Assembly (NCBI GenBank): GCA_949752735.1
Contig: OX457043.1
Span: forward strand, 2,695,367 to 2,759,366
Origin: Lumbricus terrestris
Lineage: Eukaryota > Annelida > Clitellata > Crassiclitellata > Lumbricidae
Reading direction: 5' to 3'
Length of the DNA stretch: 64,000 nucleotides
A program made the position numbers and the translations under genes. Every line of letters begins with the position of its first letter. Position 1 is the first letter of the stretch. Below, piece after piece: positions 49,452 through 61,145 of this stretch. The notes below the pieces were generated by a model that saw only the letters and a list, made by a program, of their open reading frames with translations, searched no databases and was not told the origin of the DNA.

Positions 49452-49680
49452 TTGTGGGGCGTGGTGGTGTAGTGCCATGGTGGCGTCGTTCCCTTGAAGC
49501 CGGAAGATTCGAGGTTCGAATCCACCTCTAGTCGCCGCGTAGGGACCTTGGGCAAGTCCTTCACTCGCAATTTCTCGGCGCTTCGACGTGAAACTCCGAT
49601 GCAGTGTCCCCTCTGCAGTCGGGAGCGCCTCTGAGTGGAGAACTTGAAGGGGCGCTATAACAAGTGCACATACAAACAAA
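49452..49680 (+). mobile_element. tRNA-derived SINE with L2-type tail
   Basis: The head GGCGTGGTGGTGTAGTGCC and B box GAGGTTCGAATCC are followed by CCTTGGGCAAGTCCTTCACTC. The tail GGGAGCGCCTCTGAGTGG..AACTTGAAGGGGCGCTATAA matches the 3' end of the L2-like element at 55596-55640. Same family as 42044-42226. Confidence 0.8.
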
Positions 49681-50267
49681 GCAAACAAAACAAACAGAAG
49701 GGTTAATTGATAACTTCAATAGTGCCACTGCATGGGAACGACTCGATGGCGTTCCAAACCAAATTGATGATGAATTCATTGTCCAGTGGACTCTAACTTG
49801 TCGCAAATCATCCACCACAAATTATTGCTTGAGCTTCTTAACCTTTTGTTCATTGCTTCTGTAGACCTTTTATATCGGTCGCACCCTTGTTTTTTGAAGA
49901 GACTGAATGGAGTGGCGCTATTTAAATTTACAGTTTATTGCAATAGAAAATAATTCAAATTGCCAGTCCTGAGTAATTCAGGACTGATAAGAGGAATTAG
50001 TTTCTGTTGCAACTCTTCAGCACAGAGCTTCGTCATGGAAAAAACCCGTAGGCCTACTCAATGTCCACGTGAGCATTGGACGTTAAATCTCTTGGGACCG
50101 GAAAGCAAGACTTCATGTGGTCCTGCTATTTTTGATCTGTAAATGTTATGCGTTTGAGAATAAAAGAAACAAATTGAGTGATCCAAGCTTTTAATTTATC
50201 CGAAACGTGTCCAACGCAAACATTTCTTCTGCAGAGAGCAAAAAGCCAGAAAACGGAGTACCGGTAT

Positions 50268-50274
50268 TAGGCTA
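50268..50274. other. TAGGCTA micro-insertion
   Basis: Gene E downstream region reads TATTAGGCTACATGACG; the unit 3 copy (about 41800) reads TATTACAGATGAC and gene B AATTACAGACGAT. The difference is GGCTA after TA. Confidence 0.6.
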
Positions 50275-50533
50275 CATGACGTGTTGAATATGCGAATAAA
50301 TGAAATAGGAAAGCACAGCTATAAGCTTAAGTTGCTGTTTTTTCTCGGCACGCAATATCGCCGAGAAATGGCAATTTATTATTCTAATTGAGTTATTTTT
50401 TTAATGCACATGTTTTTCAAGACAAGATCTTCTAAACGCAGTGGGCATCGGTAATTTGGTCTCTCCAACAATATTGTTCTGAGGATTATTTTCCAGTCAA
50501 ATTTTCCACCAAAGCCTCTGCGTGTTCTTCGGT

Positions 50534-51312
50534 TCACCACTGCTGAGGAGACCTAGGAGCATTAGGAGCCCTGAATGCTTGCGCCGCCGGTTCGTCTACT
50601 TCAGGTACTTCCTCAAAGACTATTTCGGAATCTTCATTCACCGATTCCTTACGTGCGTTTATCAGCGGAGTGAAGACTGCAAACATAAATAAAGGAAAAC
50701 AAACACATGTAAAACTTTTAACCTATTTCAGTTTCGCCGTCAGGTTTCTAAGAAAGTTGAAATGTGCGAATCAGGCTCTGCATTTGCGAGAGCGACAAGC
50801 CTACCGATACTGCTTGTCGAGGTTTCCATGAAAACATTTTGACTTCGTAGTGACTTCGTCCATGTCTAGTAGGCCTACTTGGCTTCCTCTCAAGTGGTTT
50901 TGAATTGTACCATTCCTCCTTAAACAGCCCTTCTGACAAGACGCAGCGCTGGTGAGCAATTTCGATTTGCTATGCTTTAGAGTTAAAAAGACTAAAATTT
51001 TATAGCTTGGAGCTCGTGATTTTGATCCCAGTCCGTTTCTGTTGTTTGGGAAGTCTAAACATCTTGCCAACTAGCAGCAAAGTGTGGAACTAAGTTGTCA
51101 TTCAGAGACTTGCTAAGGATATTTGCATTGCGACTGTCTATTATGATAGGCCTATTTAGGGTACTAGCGTCATTATGGTCAGGATGATTATTTGCTACAC
51201 TTTAATCGTGCCTATACCAAAACCACTACCACAAAAACTACTACAACAACTGGCCTACTTCTGCTTCCATCACTACTATTGCTATTAGAAGTAGGCCTAG
51301 GCCTACAACTAC

Positions 51313-51347
<35 letters not shown>

Positions 51348-51472
51348 CACTAATCGTATTTTTTTGCATTTAATCATCGTTTTAAAATAACGTCAATGCT
51401 ATTTAACGTGACTTATCTTATACCTGCAAGCATGACCAGCATGCCAAACAGAATGTAGATCTTCGGTGACAT
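50534..51472 (-). CDS. Gene E: small secreted peptide precursor, two exons
   Basis: Exon 1 (51424-51472) encodes MSPKIYILFGMLVMLA plus one base before a GTATAAG donor. Exon 2 (50534-50676) follows TTTGCAG. The 63-residue product has signal FTPLINA, a strongly acidic spacer (ESVNEDSEIVFEEVPEVDEP) and a Pro-rich tail FRAPNAPRSPQQW before TGA. The tail shares nothing with genes B or F except the final Trp, although the signal exon differs by almost nothing. The intron (0.75 kb) is the shortest in the array. An acidic spacer before a short basic or neutral tail suits a processed peptide precursor, but no clear dibasic site lies in this frame. Function unknown. Confidence 0.65.
51312..51347. repeat. 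ATC trinucleotide repeat in gene E intron
   Basis: About twelve CAT/ATC triplets. Confidence 0.9.
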
Positions 51473-51625
51473 CTTGCAGACGTTCCTGGAAAGCAGCTGA
51501 ACGAGTTTCAGGCGACGTAGGAAACAGTCGATGACAACGAACCAAAACGAACTGGATGACGATGCACAACTTACTCGATACTTAAAGCTAGTTGGAGAGT
51601 CATCATCAACCAATGGGAGAGGCCC
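51473..51625 (-). promoter_or_regulatory. Gene E promoter and 5' leader
   Basis: Minus-strand TTTAAGTATCGAG takes the TATA position (about 51577-51589), with CCAAT-type words beyond it (51592 and 51613). The TATA-like word is the weakest among the copies. Confidence 0.4.
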
Positions 51626-51639
51626 TCAAATGACCGAAA

Positions 51640-52205
51640 CATCTGTCAGCCGACGTTTACGGACGATTGACTCCTAAATAATCGAAACTTTACTACAACG
51701 CCAATGAAATATGCTTATAAATCGTCCTAATATTCTAGGCTATCGATTGAAATAACGTTGATCCCACTCGTATAGGATATCTCGATATCACATTCAAGCT
51801 GAGGGTTTCTTCCAATTGATTTGTATCAAAACTTAGTCGTTCACACTTTGAGGCTTATTTTCATTTCATTTTCGCGTCTCTTGTAATAATAACAACTTTG
51901 AAGAGTCAAAATAGTGGTGCACGAAGAAATTTAACACTTGGTGATTTTGTAATTTCAATGGAAATTTAAATATGATCATGAAAATATAGCCACTCAGAAT
52001 ATTACACTCTAGTCAGCGCTCGTGAATAGGATGGGGCCTTGCATTTAGGTGTAAAATGGCAGCCCTTATATTACAACTCTTTCAATGACACGAACTGAAA
52101 TTAATTGAAACGACTTGAAATGACCGAAACATCTGTCAGCCGACTTTCACGGACGAGTTACTCGTCTAAGAATATAACTTTATTAGCTTGTCACTGAAAT
52201 ATGTT
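51640..52205. repeat. Promoter-distal block with internal duplication
   Basis: The words GACCGAAACATCTGTCAGCC and TTCACGGACGA occur at about 51630 and again at about 52118, so part of the region upstream of gene E is duplicated. The between-part matches 17270-17560 upstream of gene B. Confidence 0.5.
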
Positions 52206-52211
52206 GATCAC

Positions 52212-52371
52212 CATGGGCGGAGTTTATCAGGGGCTAGGGTGGGCTAAGCCCCACCCCAAGAAAACCCAGATTCATTTTTTACCGTGTAAATGGTGTCTTT
52301 TCCCAGGCTTAGCCCCCCCCACTCCACGAAGGCTTTAGCCCTCTAAGAACGGAAACCAAACTCCGCCCATG
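52212..52371. mobile_element. 160-bp MITE with CATGGGCGGAG ends
   Basis: Inverted ends CATGGGCGGAGTTT and AAACTCCGCCCATG surround C- and G-rich halves that are mutually complementary (GGGCTAAGCCCC against GGCTTAGCCCC). No exact target duplication is left. Confidence 0.7.
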
Positions 52372-52750
52372 TTGGCCTTCCCCTTGGGGTTCTGAGTAGA
52401 GCCCTGCGCCGACTTGGTACTTCCGGCGGCGGCGCGCCGGTAATTTTTGGTCGGCGGCGGCGGCGGCGCGCCGACCTGCAAAATTCGGCGGCGGCGGCGC
52501 CATCAAAATATCGGCGACGGCGGCGCAGCGCGGCGTCGAGGGGCAAAAGAAGATACTGCCCCACGATCGATCCATGGTCATTTGGAAACTCGAAGGACAG
52601 AAAGACGAAAGTATTCTGAAGCTGTAGAAAGAAAATGAAGTAGGAGCAAAAATTTACAGAGGCAGCGTGGTAAGAAATTTGGATTGAAATCAAATATGCA
52701 TAAAATAGAAAAACTTTTACTGCAAAATAAAATCTCTAATGCTAGGTTGA

Positions 52751-53077
52751 CATAGGCGTAGGGGACATTTCGGCAGTGGGGGAGGGGGTAAAGATTTGAC
52801 TTTTGCCCAAAAAATATATTTTGACAATTTTGGGCGGACCTCAAGTTTTTACATTTTTCCTTCGGCCACATTTTCTGACGATTTTTTTAGTTACTCCGAT
52901 TTCCCAGCCGAAATATCTGAGTTCCCAGCCGCCGAATTAACTGATGAATTTTTTTCCTGTTTTCCCGGAAAAAATGTAAAAATGTTTGTCCGCCCATGCC
53001 TGCTTTGCCCGAAAAAGACATTTTCCTCAAATTGGGGAGCATTTGCCCCTCTGGACCCCCTGCATCCTACGCCTATG
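52751..53077. mobile_element. Nested 327-bp MITE
   Basis: Inverted ends CATAGGCGTAGG and CCTACGCCTATG. The ends resemble the CATAGGCGTAAC element at 17657. Flanks do not form an exact duplication. It lies within the hAT element. Confidence 0.65.
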
Positions 53078-53929
53078 TCTAAGACTGATGAACAAACTAT
53101 GAGCTAACCTTGAAAAGGTTCAGTTTTTGGATGCTGACCTGGCAGCTAAAGTTCTATACCTACATGTGGGCTCAAGATGTATCATAAGATTATAGGACCT
53201 ATTATTCATTAGCCGCATTGTCCATCCAAAAGATTGAAACAGCCGTGCAAAGGTTCGCGTCCAAAATGCATTAGCCATAAAGTATACGTTAATAGCAATG
53301 CATGCCACAACTTGCTTTTGCTGTACGAAGTCCGTGGGCTTAGGCAACGCAAATGTTCCCGGCTTTTGGTGCGGGTACTAAAAATCAGATATACTGCAAA
53401 CCCTGGCAAGAGCAAGGGTTTCCATACAATAGTTTTATTTTATATAGATGACTTTGGCCCTGGTGTAAAGCTTGAAAACTTATATAAATGTGTTTGAGAG
53501 ATAACCTGATTAGGGCTTTCATCCTGATTCTGACGCTGGTATACAGTGTAAGGAGGAGTTGTTGGGGGAGGCGGAGCAGCATACGATGGACAGAGACGAG
53601 TGGTGGGGATGCGTTGTCTGATGTGCAGGCCGGCATGGGAAGGACTTAGTACTACATACTTGTAAGGCGCTGGAAAGGAGATTACAATCATACAGGGTAC
53701 GTGTATACACACAGCGCGGACTTGTATTGTGAGATTGTGAGACATAATGTCAAGAAATGTCAAGCAGTGGCATTCATCATCATGTCGGCGTATCGGATAA
53801 CCTGTGCGGTTGAGCGACTGGTTGAGTCTGGCTGTTGTATAATGTGTAATTCAGTTAATCTAAATGTCTTCAGACTCAGTTATAAGTTGGGTTGCCTTGT
53901 ATAAATTACCGGAATATGGCGAGCGCGTT

Positions 53930-53972
53930 ACACACACACACACACACACACACATACACACACACACATATA

Positions 53973-54054
<82 letters not shown>
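53930..54054. repeat. Compound CA/TA/GA microsatellite
   Basis: A (CA)n run, then (TA)n (about 53967-54026), then (GA)n (54027-54054). Confidence 0.95.
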
Positions 54055-54059
<5 letters not shown>

Positions 54060-55665
54060 ATGCCCTAGCAGCGGCCCAGCTAGATTTGGCTACGGACGAC
54101 GATTTGATATAAGGCAACCCTGTCGCCATGCATGAAAGCTGATTTGCGTGGGGAGTTAATAGGCTGATGAGAAAACTGGTGTCACCCTAATTCTGACGCT
54201 TGTGATGTTCGGAGAAGTCTGGGGATGGTGTGAGGGGTGTACCGGTGTGAGGAGGCGGAGCACTTGGCGATGGACAGAGATTAGTGGAGAGAATCTATGC
54301 GTTACCCGATATGCAAACCTTGTTTAGCCCATGCAGGCTGTCTGATTCTCTTAATCTGCTGTCTCCAGTTATATACTTATATAGCCAACCATTATAGCCA
54401 TATTAAGCATAGTCCCATAACATATTCGCTTATCTGTTTGACGGTCTCCCCACCACTTAGCTCATTCTGACTGTATTCGAAGAGGTAGAGAAACGACAAT
54501 ATAGGCCTAATTGGAAAATCGCAAACAAATGTCTTTTAAGGACCCCAACTCATATTATTGGCTGAAAGTCCCTGCGTCTCTTTTTCCTTCCTCCAATCTG
54601 TACTAAGTGCAAGAACGTAAGACACACACAGACCGACATTTGGGGGGTGGCGGTGGGAGGAAACCTCGTCTCTCTGTGACTCAACACACCCATTCTCGTG
54701 TCGTTTTATCGAGGTGTGTCGCATCATTTGCGATGCTCATCGTATCTCAGAAACTATATCCGAGCGACGACCATGCAAATTATCTTCCAATATATCTGAG
54801 TTATCTGCGCTGACAGGCGAAGTTATGCCCGTAAGATGTCTTAGCACACAAGTGTAAACAAAACAGCCACCCAGTCGATAATGATAATAATGTGTAGCGA
54901 AGTTATTTTAGGCCGCTTCAATTTTCTCTTGTCAAAACACACTGAGTAGAAAAATTTGAAAAATATGCCTATTTCGCACTGACCGGCAATTTTATGGCGA
55001 AATTATGCAAAACATGAAAAATACTACAAAAATAAAAAATAAACCAAGGTGGCATCAGCGGCGCGCCGACAAATTGTCGGCGGCGGCGGCGTCGGCGCGC
55101 CGACCAACAAAAATCGGCGGCGGGGGCGCTAAAGAAATGTCGGCGGCGACGGCGCGGCGCGGCCGGCGCAGGGCTCTGGTTCTGAGGCGGTTAGATCGGG
55201 TTCTGCGCTCTGCTGCCCGGCTCATTGGACGAATACCTAAATTCTCCTCTGTCTCTGCCTACATGCGTGATGTGCTGCACTGGTTGCCAATAGCCCAACG
55301 CATCCATTATCGAATTGCTGCTCTGGTTTCTCGCTGGATCCTTGGTTGTGCTCCATCACACCTGCGTGTTCTCTGTCGCCCAGTCTCTGACATTGAAGCG
55401 CGTCGGGCCCTGCTGCGAAGGGACAACTGGTTGTTCCACGGGCTCGTTTAGCTATCAGACAGCGCCGAGCCTTCCCGGTTGTGGGGCCGTCAATCTGGAA
55501 TGACCTCCCTCCTAACCTCCGTCTCCTCCACCAGACCAGTCAATCATTATTTCTTAAATCCCTTAAATCTTTTTCCTTTGCCGTAGCTGGGCTGGGAGCG
55601 CCTCTGAGTAGTTTCTTGAAGGGGCGCTATATAAATTCTAATAATGAATTAATAATGAATGTTCA

Positions 55666-55955
55666 GCACAAGTTATCGAACGTTTCATCTACAATTTCTT
55701 TGCTTGAAATCGACTTTCTCTATAATAAGGGTTTTATCATAAATTATGATATGATAAATGAGGTATAAACTATTTGGCGAGAAGGGAACCTTGCTGCACT
55801 AATGAAGAAGAGAGACTTGTGTATTATAATGTTTAAATTATGAACGACTACTGAACTAGCATTATGTCAAGAATAGGCCTACGAGAATAACGGAAATCAG
55901 ACTCACATAGAATGGGCCTAGCCTATATGATAATAAGAAAATAGAATCTATAGCT
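55666..55955. other. AT-rich, no feature seen
   Basis: Short open frames only. Confidence 0.5.
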
Positions 55956-55959
55956 TCTA

Positions 55960-56240
55960 TGGCGAACATGCCGATAATAAACGACTCTCATACTGAAATC
56001 ACCGAAACTGATCATCAGCCACACAACGATTCGGTTGGACCATGGTTTCCACCCCGAATGCGCGGCCCCCGCCCTCCCAGGTTTATATAGACCACTGGGG
56101 CGTGGGCTGGCCGCGCGGCACATCCAGGGCCAGAGAATTCGACCGCGCAACCAAACTCTCCACCTCGCAGTCATATCACCGGAAGAGTGAGCCAGACATG
56201 GTCCCTTCCCCGGTACCGTGGCACTGTATTTGATTATGAC
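55960..56240 (-). other. GC- and CpG-rich island with TATA-like box
   Basis: This short island stands out from the AT-rich surroundings. On the minus strand it has TCTATATAAACC at about 56082-56093, with GC-rich boxes (GGGAGGGCGGGGG) just downstream and an ATG at about 56042. No conserved protein follows. It could be a core promoter of an unrecognised short transcript or a repeat fragment. Confidence 0.25.
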
Positions 56241-56409
56241 AGACATTATTGCTAATACCAAGGGAGAAGTTTACCCATTTCCAATGTGATGTAGGCCTAC
56301 CAACTACACATATATATATATCAAGGTATCACTTCTATCGCACTATGATAATTTTATCAATTATCAAATGATTTGACCTTGCTTCAACTTGTTACTTGTA
56401 AGATATCGC

Positions 56410-57000
56410 GATATTATATTGAGGCAAAGGATCTCTTACCATTCATTCGTATCACAAATTGGTTCACGCTTTGACGCTTATTCTCATTTAATCCTCGTGT
56501 CTGCTGCAAAACGAACGACTTTGAAGAAGTGCAATTATTGTGGTACACGATGAAATGTAACATTATGTGTTTTGGTAGCTGTTGTTTCAATAGTCTAAGA
56601 TATTTAAGTCGAACCAGAAACAACTAGGGCCTACTCAGATTCTTGCATTTAAAGCATCCCACGTGAATAAGTTGGAGCCCTAGATCTATATTTTGGGTGA
56701 TGCTTTATAAACTTATAGCCTACCATTCATTCGTATCACGAATTGGTCATTCGCACTTTGACGTTTATTCTCATTGAAGTTTTCGTGTCTCTTGTAATAA
56801 TTAGGCCTATTAAGCTTATAAAAGATTTCGAAGAGTCGCAATAATTTATTGGGGTGCACGAAGAAATTTAACATTACGTTATTAGGTAGCTGTTGTTTTG
56901 ATATCAAATAGGCCTATTAGTCGAGCCAGAAGCAGCTATATATACTCAGGTTATTAGGCCTACACTTCAGTCAGCCTTCGCGTATGAGATGGTGCCCGTA
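56410..57000. repeat. Two extra copies of the gene-upstream block
   Basis: 56410-56700 and 56720-57000 are diverged copies of the block upstream of gene B (about 17270-17640), sharing CATTCATTCGTATCACAAATTGG-like text, TTGACG(C/T)TTATTCTCATT and GTAGCTGTTGTTT. No promoter TATA or exon 1 accompanies them. Confidence 0.5.
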
Positions 57001-57039
57001 TTTATCTTGTTTGGGTAGCGCTTAATATAATCTATAATG

Positions 57040-58010
57040 CTCGGCTACGATCATGATTTATTTCTACGAGAATTTTGAGCTTGGCTAAAGGAGGATGGCA
57101 ACGTTAAGCGTCTCAGTCTTGACACAACTTCGGGAACCGAAACCAATCAATCTTCTCCATCTTCTCTTGCTTTGCTATTATTGCAATCGATCATTTTACG
57201 ATGAACAATGGATTAACTAGCTATTAGCTTTAGAAATCGAATAAGTTTTGTTGTTAATTTCTTGTGAGCTTTCAGCCAGCGACTGCTCCATGCCTTTTCT
57301 CAAACCTGATATGGTCAGTCAGTCGGTACTCGGTAGGCTGTTGGGGGTTCAAATATTTGCCAAGGTCGACATTCGATTGGTGATTTGTGCCCCACTTGCG
57401 CCATCTGAATAACTCGGCTGAAACGAGGACGTTGACCGTTTACTGTTGGTAGGAAGATTGCACGGTGAGGTAGAGGACTTGTAACCCTTCCTAAATCCCG
57501 AGACTAAGAAGATATGTGATGCGCCACTCCTCGCCTTATAATTTTTTTGTCTGCATTGCAATGGTAGCATCCGAAGTTGTGATCTTGCCAAAATAGCACT
57601 ATTTAGTTATTATTTATATTTAGTGCCGATAGGAGTCGTGTAAACATTCAGTACTGGTAGGCATTCGGTACTTATAATCATAATAATGATTATTTTATTT
57701 CCATATTTTGGTGGTAGAAGTTGAAGCTGTCATCGTAAGTCGTAACGAAATTTCTCGATAATTTCAGTGCTAATAAGAGTGGTACGAGACCATAAAAATA
57801 CATAGGTAACTCGTAATTTTTTTAATTTTGATTGTAGGCCTAAAGCAGTGATCTTCAACCGGGGTTCCGCGACGGTTTGACGGAAAATTATATGGTACCA
57901 ACTGGATTCACAAAAGTATTAGCAGTGAATAGATTCATAGCTTTCAGTCATTCTTGCTTGAAATAACATTATTATGTGAATGCATTATTGTTTTATATAA
58001 TTAGGCTCTA
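57040..58010. other. No gene seen; hAT-like relic at the right
   Basis: The text CGATAATTTCAGTGCTAATAAGAGTGG (about 57754) resembles the internal repeat of the 5136-6295 hAT element, and GCAGTGATCTTCAACCGG at 57845 resembles its terminus. I infer a decayed relative. Confidence 0.4.
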
Positions 58011-58014
58011 ACAT

Positions 58015-59505
58015 TCTCTATAGGTGAAATGGAAGCTGGATGAAGGTTCTCTATAGGTGAAATAGAAGATGGATGAAGGTTAGAGAAATGGAAGCTGGAT
58101 GAAGGTTCTCTGTAGGTGAAATATATTTTGGATGAAGGTTAGAGAAATGGAAGCGGGATGAAGGTTCTCTGTAGGTGAAATGGAAGCTGGAGGAAGGTTA
58201 GAGAAATGAAAGCTGGATGAAGGTTCTCTGTAGGTGAAATAGAAGCTGGATGAAGATTGCTGTAGTTGAAATGGAAGCTGGATGAAGGTTAGAGAAATGG
58301 AAGAAGGATGAAGGCTCTCTGTAGTTGAAATAGAAGCTGGATGAAGGTCCTCTATATGTGAAATAGAAGCTCGATGAAGATTAGAGAAATGGAAGCTGGA
58401 CGAAGGTTCTCTATGGATGAAATAGAAGTTGGATGAAGGTTAGAGAAATGGAAGCTAGATGAAGGTTTTCTGTAGGTGAAATAGAAGCTGCATGAAGGTT
58501 AGAGAAATGGAAGCTGGATGAAGGTTAGAGAAATGGAAGCTGGACGAAGGTTCTCTGTAGGTGAAATGGAAGCTGGATGAAGATTGCTATAGTTGAAATG
58601 AAAGCTGGATGAAGGTTAGAGAAATGGAAGAAGGATGAAGGCTCTCTGTAGTTAAAATAGAAGCTGGATGAAGGTCCTCTATATGTGAAATAGAAGCTCG
58701 ATGAAGATTAGAGAAATGGAAGCTGGACGAAGGTTTTCTATATATGAAATAGAAGTTGGATGAAGGTTAATGAAATGGAAGCTAGATGAAGGTTCTCTGT
58801 ATGTGAAGTAGAAGCTGTATGAAGGTTAGAGAAATGGAAGCTGGATGAAGGTTAGAGAAATGGAAGCTGGATGAAGGTCCTCTGTAGGTGAAATAGAAGC
58901 TGGATGAAAGTTAGAGAAATGGAAGCTGGACGAAGGTTCTCTGTAGGTGAAATGGAAGCTTGATGAAGGTTAGAGAAATGGACGCTGGATGAAGGTTCTC
59001 TGTAGGTGAAATAGAAGTTGGATGAAGGTTAGATAAATGGAAGCTGGATGAAGGTTCTCTGTAGGTGAAATAGAAGTTGGATGAAGGTTCTCTATAGGTG
59101 AAATAGAAGCTGGGTGAAGGTTGGATAAATGGGAGCTGGACGAAGGTTCTCTGTAGGTGAAATGGAAGCTTGATGAAGGTTAGAGAAATGGACGCTGGAT
59201 GAAGGTTCTCTGTAGGTGAAATAGAAGTTGGATGACGGTTAGAGAAATGGGAGCTGGATGAAAATTCTCTATTGATGAAATTGAAGCTGGATGAAGATTC
59301 GCTATTGGTGAAATAGAAGCTGGTTGTAGGTTAGAGAAATGGAGGCAGGATTAAGGCCCTCTGTAGGCGAAATCAAAGCTGGATGAAGGTTCTCTATAGG
59401 TGAAATAGAAGCTGGATGAAAGTTAGATAAATGGAAGCTGGATTAATGTTCTCTATAGATGAAATGGAAGCTGGATGAAGGTTCTCTGTTGTTGAAATAG
59501 AAACT
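58015..59505. repeat. 1.5-kb minisatellite, two alternating monomers
   Basis: About 50 monomers share GAAGCTGGATGAAGGTT. One type continues CTCTGTAGGTGAAATA (about 33 bases per repeat), the other AGAGAAATG (about 26 bases). The two types alternate irregularly, and longer blocks repeat as units (for example 58947-59030 and 59167-59235). No long open frame. Confidence 0.9.
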
Positions 59506-59519
59506 GGATTGACGAAAAC

Positions 59520-59690
59520 AAGGCTTTCACTGGGGGTAACCTGAAACCGTAGGGGGGTAGGATGAAACTGGCTTGAGATTACCCCGAGGGTAACTTGAAA
59601 CCGGTTTCATCCTGCCTCCCGGTAATCTGAAACCGGTTTCAGTTACCGCGGAGGGGGTAATATTTAGGAGGGGTAAGTTGAAACCTTTAC
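59520..59690. repeat. GAAACCGGTTTC palindrome cluster
   Basis: It contains two exact GAAACCGGTTTC palindromes (about 59599 and 59630), plus GGGGGTAACCTGAAACCG, GGGTAACTTGAAACC and GGGGGTAATATTTAGGAGG in both orientations. Confidence 0.75.
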
Positions 59691-60011
59691 ACCGGTATGC
59701 AAGACTTGCCGTAGTTGATTGCTTTAGTAATAATAATTGTATCTGTAAATGTTATGCGTTTGAGAATTAAAAAAACCCAATTAAATTGAAAAATCGAGGC
59801 TTTTAATGAAGTCGAAGAGTATTGTCCGTAAGACATACAAACGTCTCTTCTGCAGAGAGCAGCACGCGATCAAGCGGAGTAGCACATGACTTCGTGAGTA
59901 AAGTCTAATAAGAAAATGCAAGATAGAACTCTAGGCTTAATGTCATTCGCTGTTTCTCTAGTAAAGAATGATTATTTTAAAGAAATTGCAGGCTATTAAT
60001 CCTAATAGAGT

Positions 60012-60018
60012 TAGCCTA
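60012..60018. other. TAGCCTA micro-insertion
   Basis: Gene F downstream region reads AGAGTTAGCCTATTACAGAAATGC; gene B (about 15606) reads AGAGGTATTGCAAAATGC. The difference is mainly GCCTA after TA. Confidence 0.55.
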
Positions 60019-60159
60019 TTACAGAAATGCGCGTGTTCTTATTTTTCATGACAAGATCTACAGAGTGAATTGTCCACCAGCGATTTGATGTCTGAAATCA
60101 ATTTTTTTGAGATTTATTTCTTCGATTCGATTTTCCACCTCCGCTGCGTTTGCTCCGTT

Positions 60160-61098
60160 TCACCATTTCGCAACTCCAGGAATATCAGGGTTTACTTGTG
60201 CCTCCGGTTCGGCCGCGTCAGGGGCTGTCTCAATGAAAGACGCCAGTTCTGCATCTTGCTTCCTAAAGTCTTGGCCCGCGTTTAACAGCGGAGTGAAGAC
60301 TGCAAACAGAAATTAAGGAAAACAAGAACAGCTAAAACTTTGAGGCGTATTTAGTATTAAGAAGGACATTGAAATGTGCGAATTATGATCACCATTTGGT
60401 GAAGAGCTTTCGACAGACTGTCGAAATTTAAACGAAGAAACTTTAATGTGACATCGTCGTGAGTCTGACCATGACAGATTCTTGGCTGCATTGTAGTTGC
60501 GTTTGAACTGTGCCATACGCAATGCTCTGCCTTCTTATTGACGCAATTCTCGTGCAAGAAGTCGGATTACAGTTTACAGTTTTGCTATATTTTTTTATAT
60601 AGGACTCTTACTATCCTTCTAGCAATCGGATAATATCTAAAACAAAGTCAAGGATCTTCGCACGGCAACCGTCTAAACTCTAAAGGATGGACTGACCCCT
60701 ACCCTCTTGCTCGCCGGAGTCAGCAGATATACCTGGTGTTCGCTGTAGCGGCTAAGAAGACAGGGAGTGCCATTGCAGAACAAAAAGGGATTCCATGGCC
60801 GCAATTCTTGGAACACTTTAAGTCATTTCTCGTTCCACTGTCCCGAACCCCAAATAATAATACAATTGTCTTCATTATTTGACTCGAGGTACAATGGTAC
60901 ATGATTGTAGTCTTTCTTTAAATTTCCTGGCTTAATTTTTGTAATAACTACATGTACCTGTGTCATCAAAGTCATGATCATGATTACACCTCAATTGCGC
61001 AAATACCAAAATAATCACTACGATCATACTACCACCACCTCTACATCGACTGCTGCAACTACTACTGCTATCATCATCATCGTCGTCACCATCATCAC

Positions 61099-61145
<47 letters not shown>

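Larger units (their letters stand above)
52397..55178. mobile_element. 2.8-kb hAT element inserted in the L2 fragment
   Basis: The termini TAGAGCCCTGCGCCG and CGGCGCAGGGCTCTG are flanked by exact GTTCTGAG (52389-52396 and 55179-55186). The outer 150 bases on each side are GC-rich subterminal repeats (GGCGGCGGCGGCGC, GGCGCGCCGA). The interior has no intact transposase. It holds a nested MITE, CA/TA/GA microsatellites and a diverged direct repeat (53510-53640 against 54185-54330, sharing TTCTGACGCT and GATGGACAGAGA). Confidence 0.9.
52372..55665 (+). pseudogene. L2/CR1-like 3' fragment split by a hAT element
   Basis: Read across the hAT insertion the frame gives GLPLGVLRRLDRVLRSAARL, then RDVLHWLPIAQRIHYRIAAL and GCAPSHLRVL, then a frame change to IWNDLPPNLR. 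These are the C-terminal reverse-transcriptase landmarks of L2/CR1 elements. The 3' end is GGGAGCGCCTCTGAGTAG..GGGGCGCTATATAAATTC followed by an (AATAATGAATT)n tail. It is frameshifted and 5' truncated. Confidence 0.8.

Noticed and set aside
49452..49530. Functional tRNA gene
   Set aside because: A and B boxes are present but the acceptor and anticodon arms do not pair, and a SINE body with an L2-type tail follows; same for 2822 and 42226.
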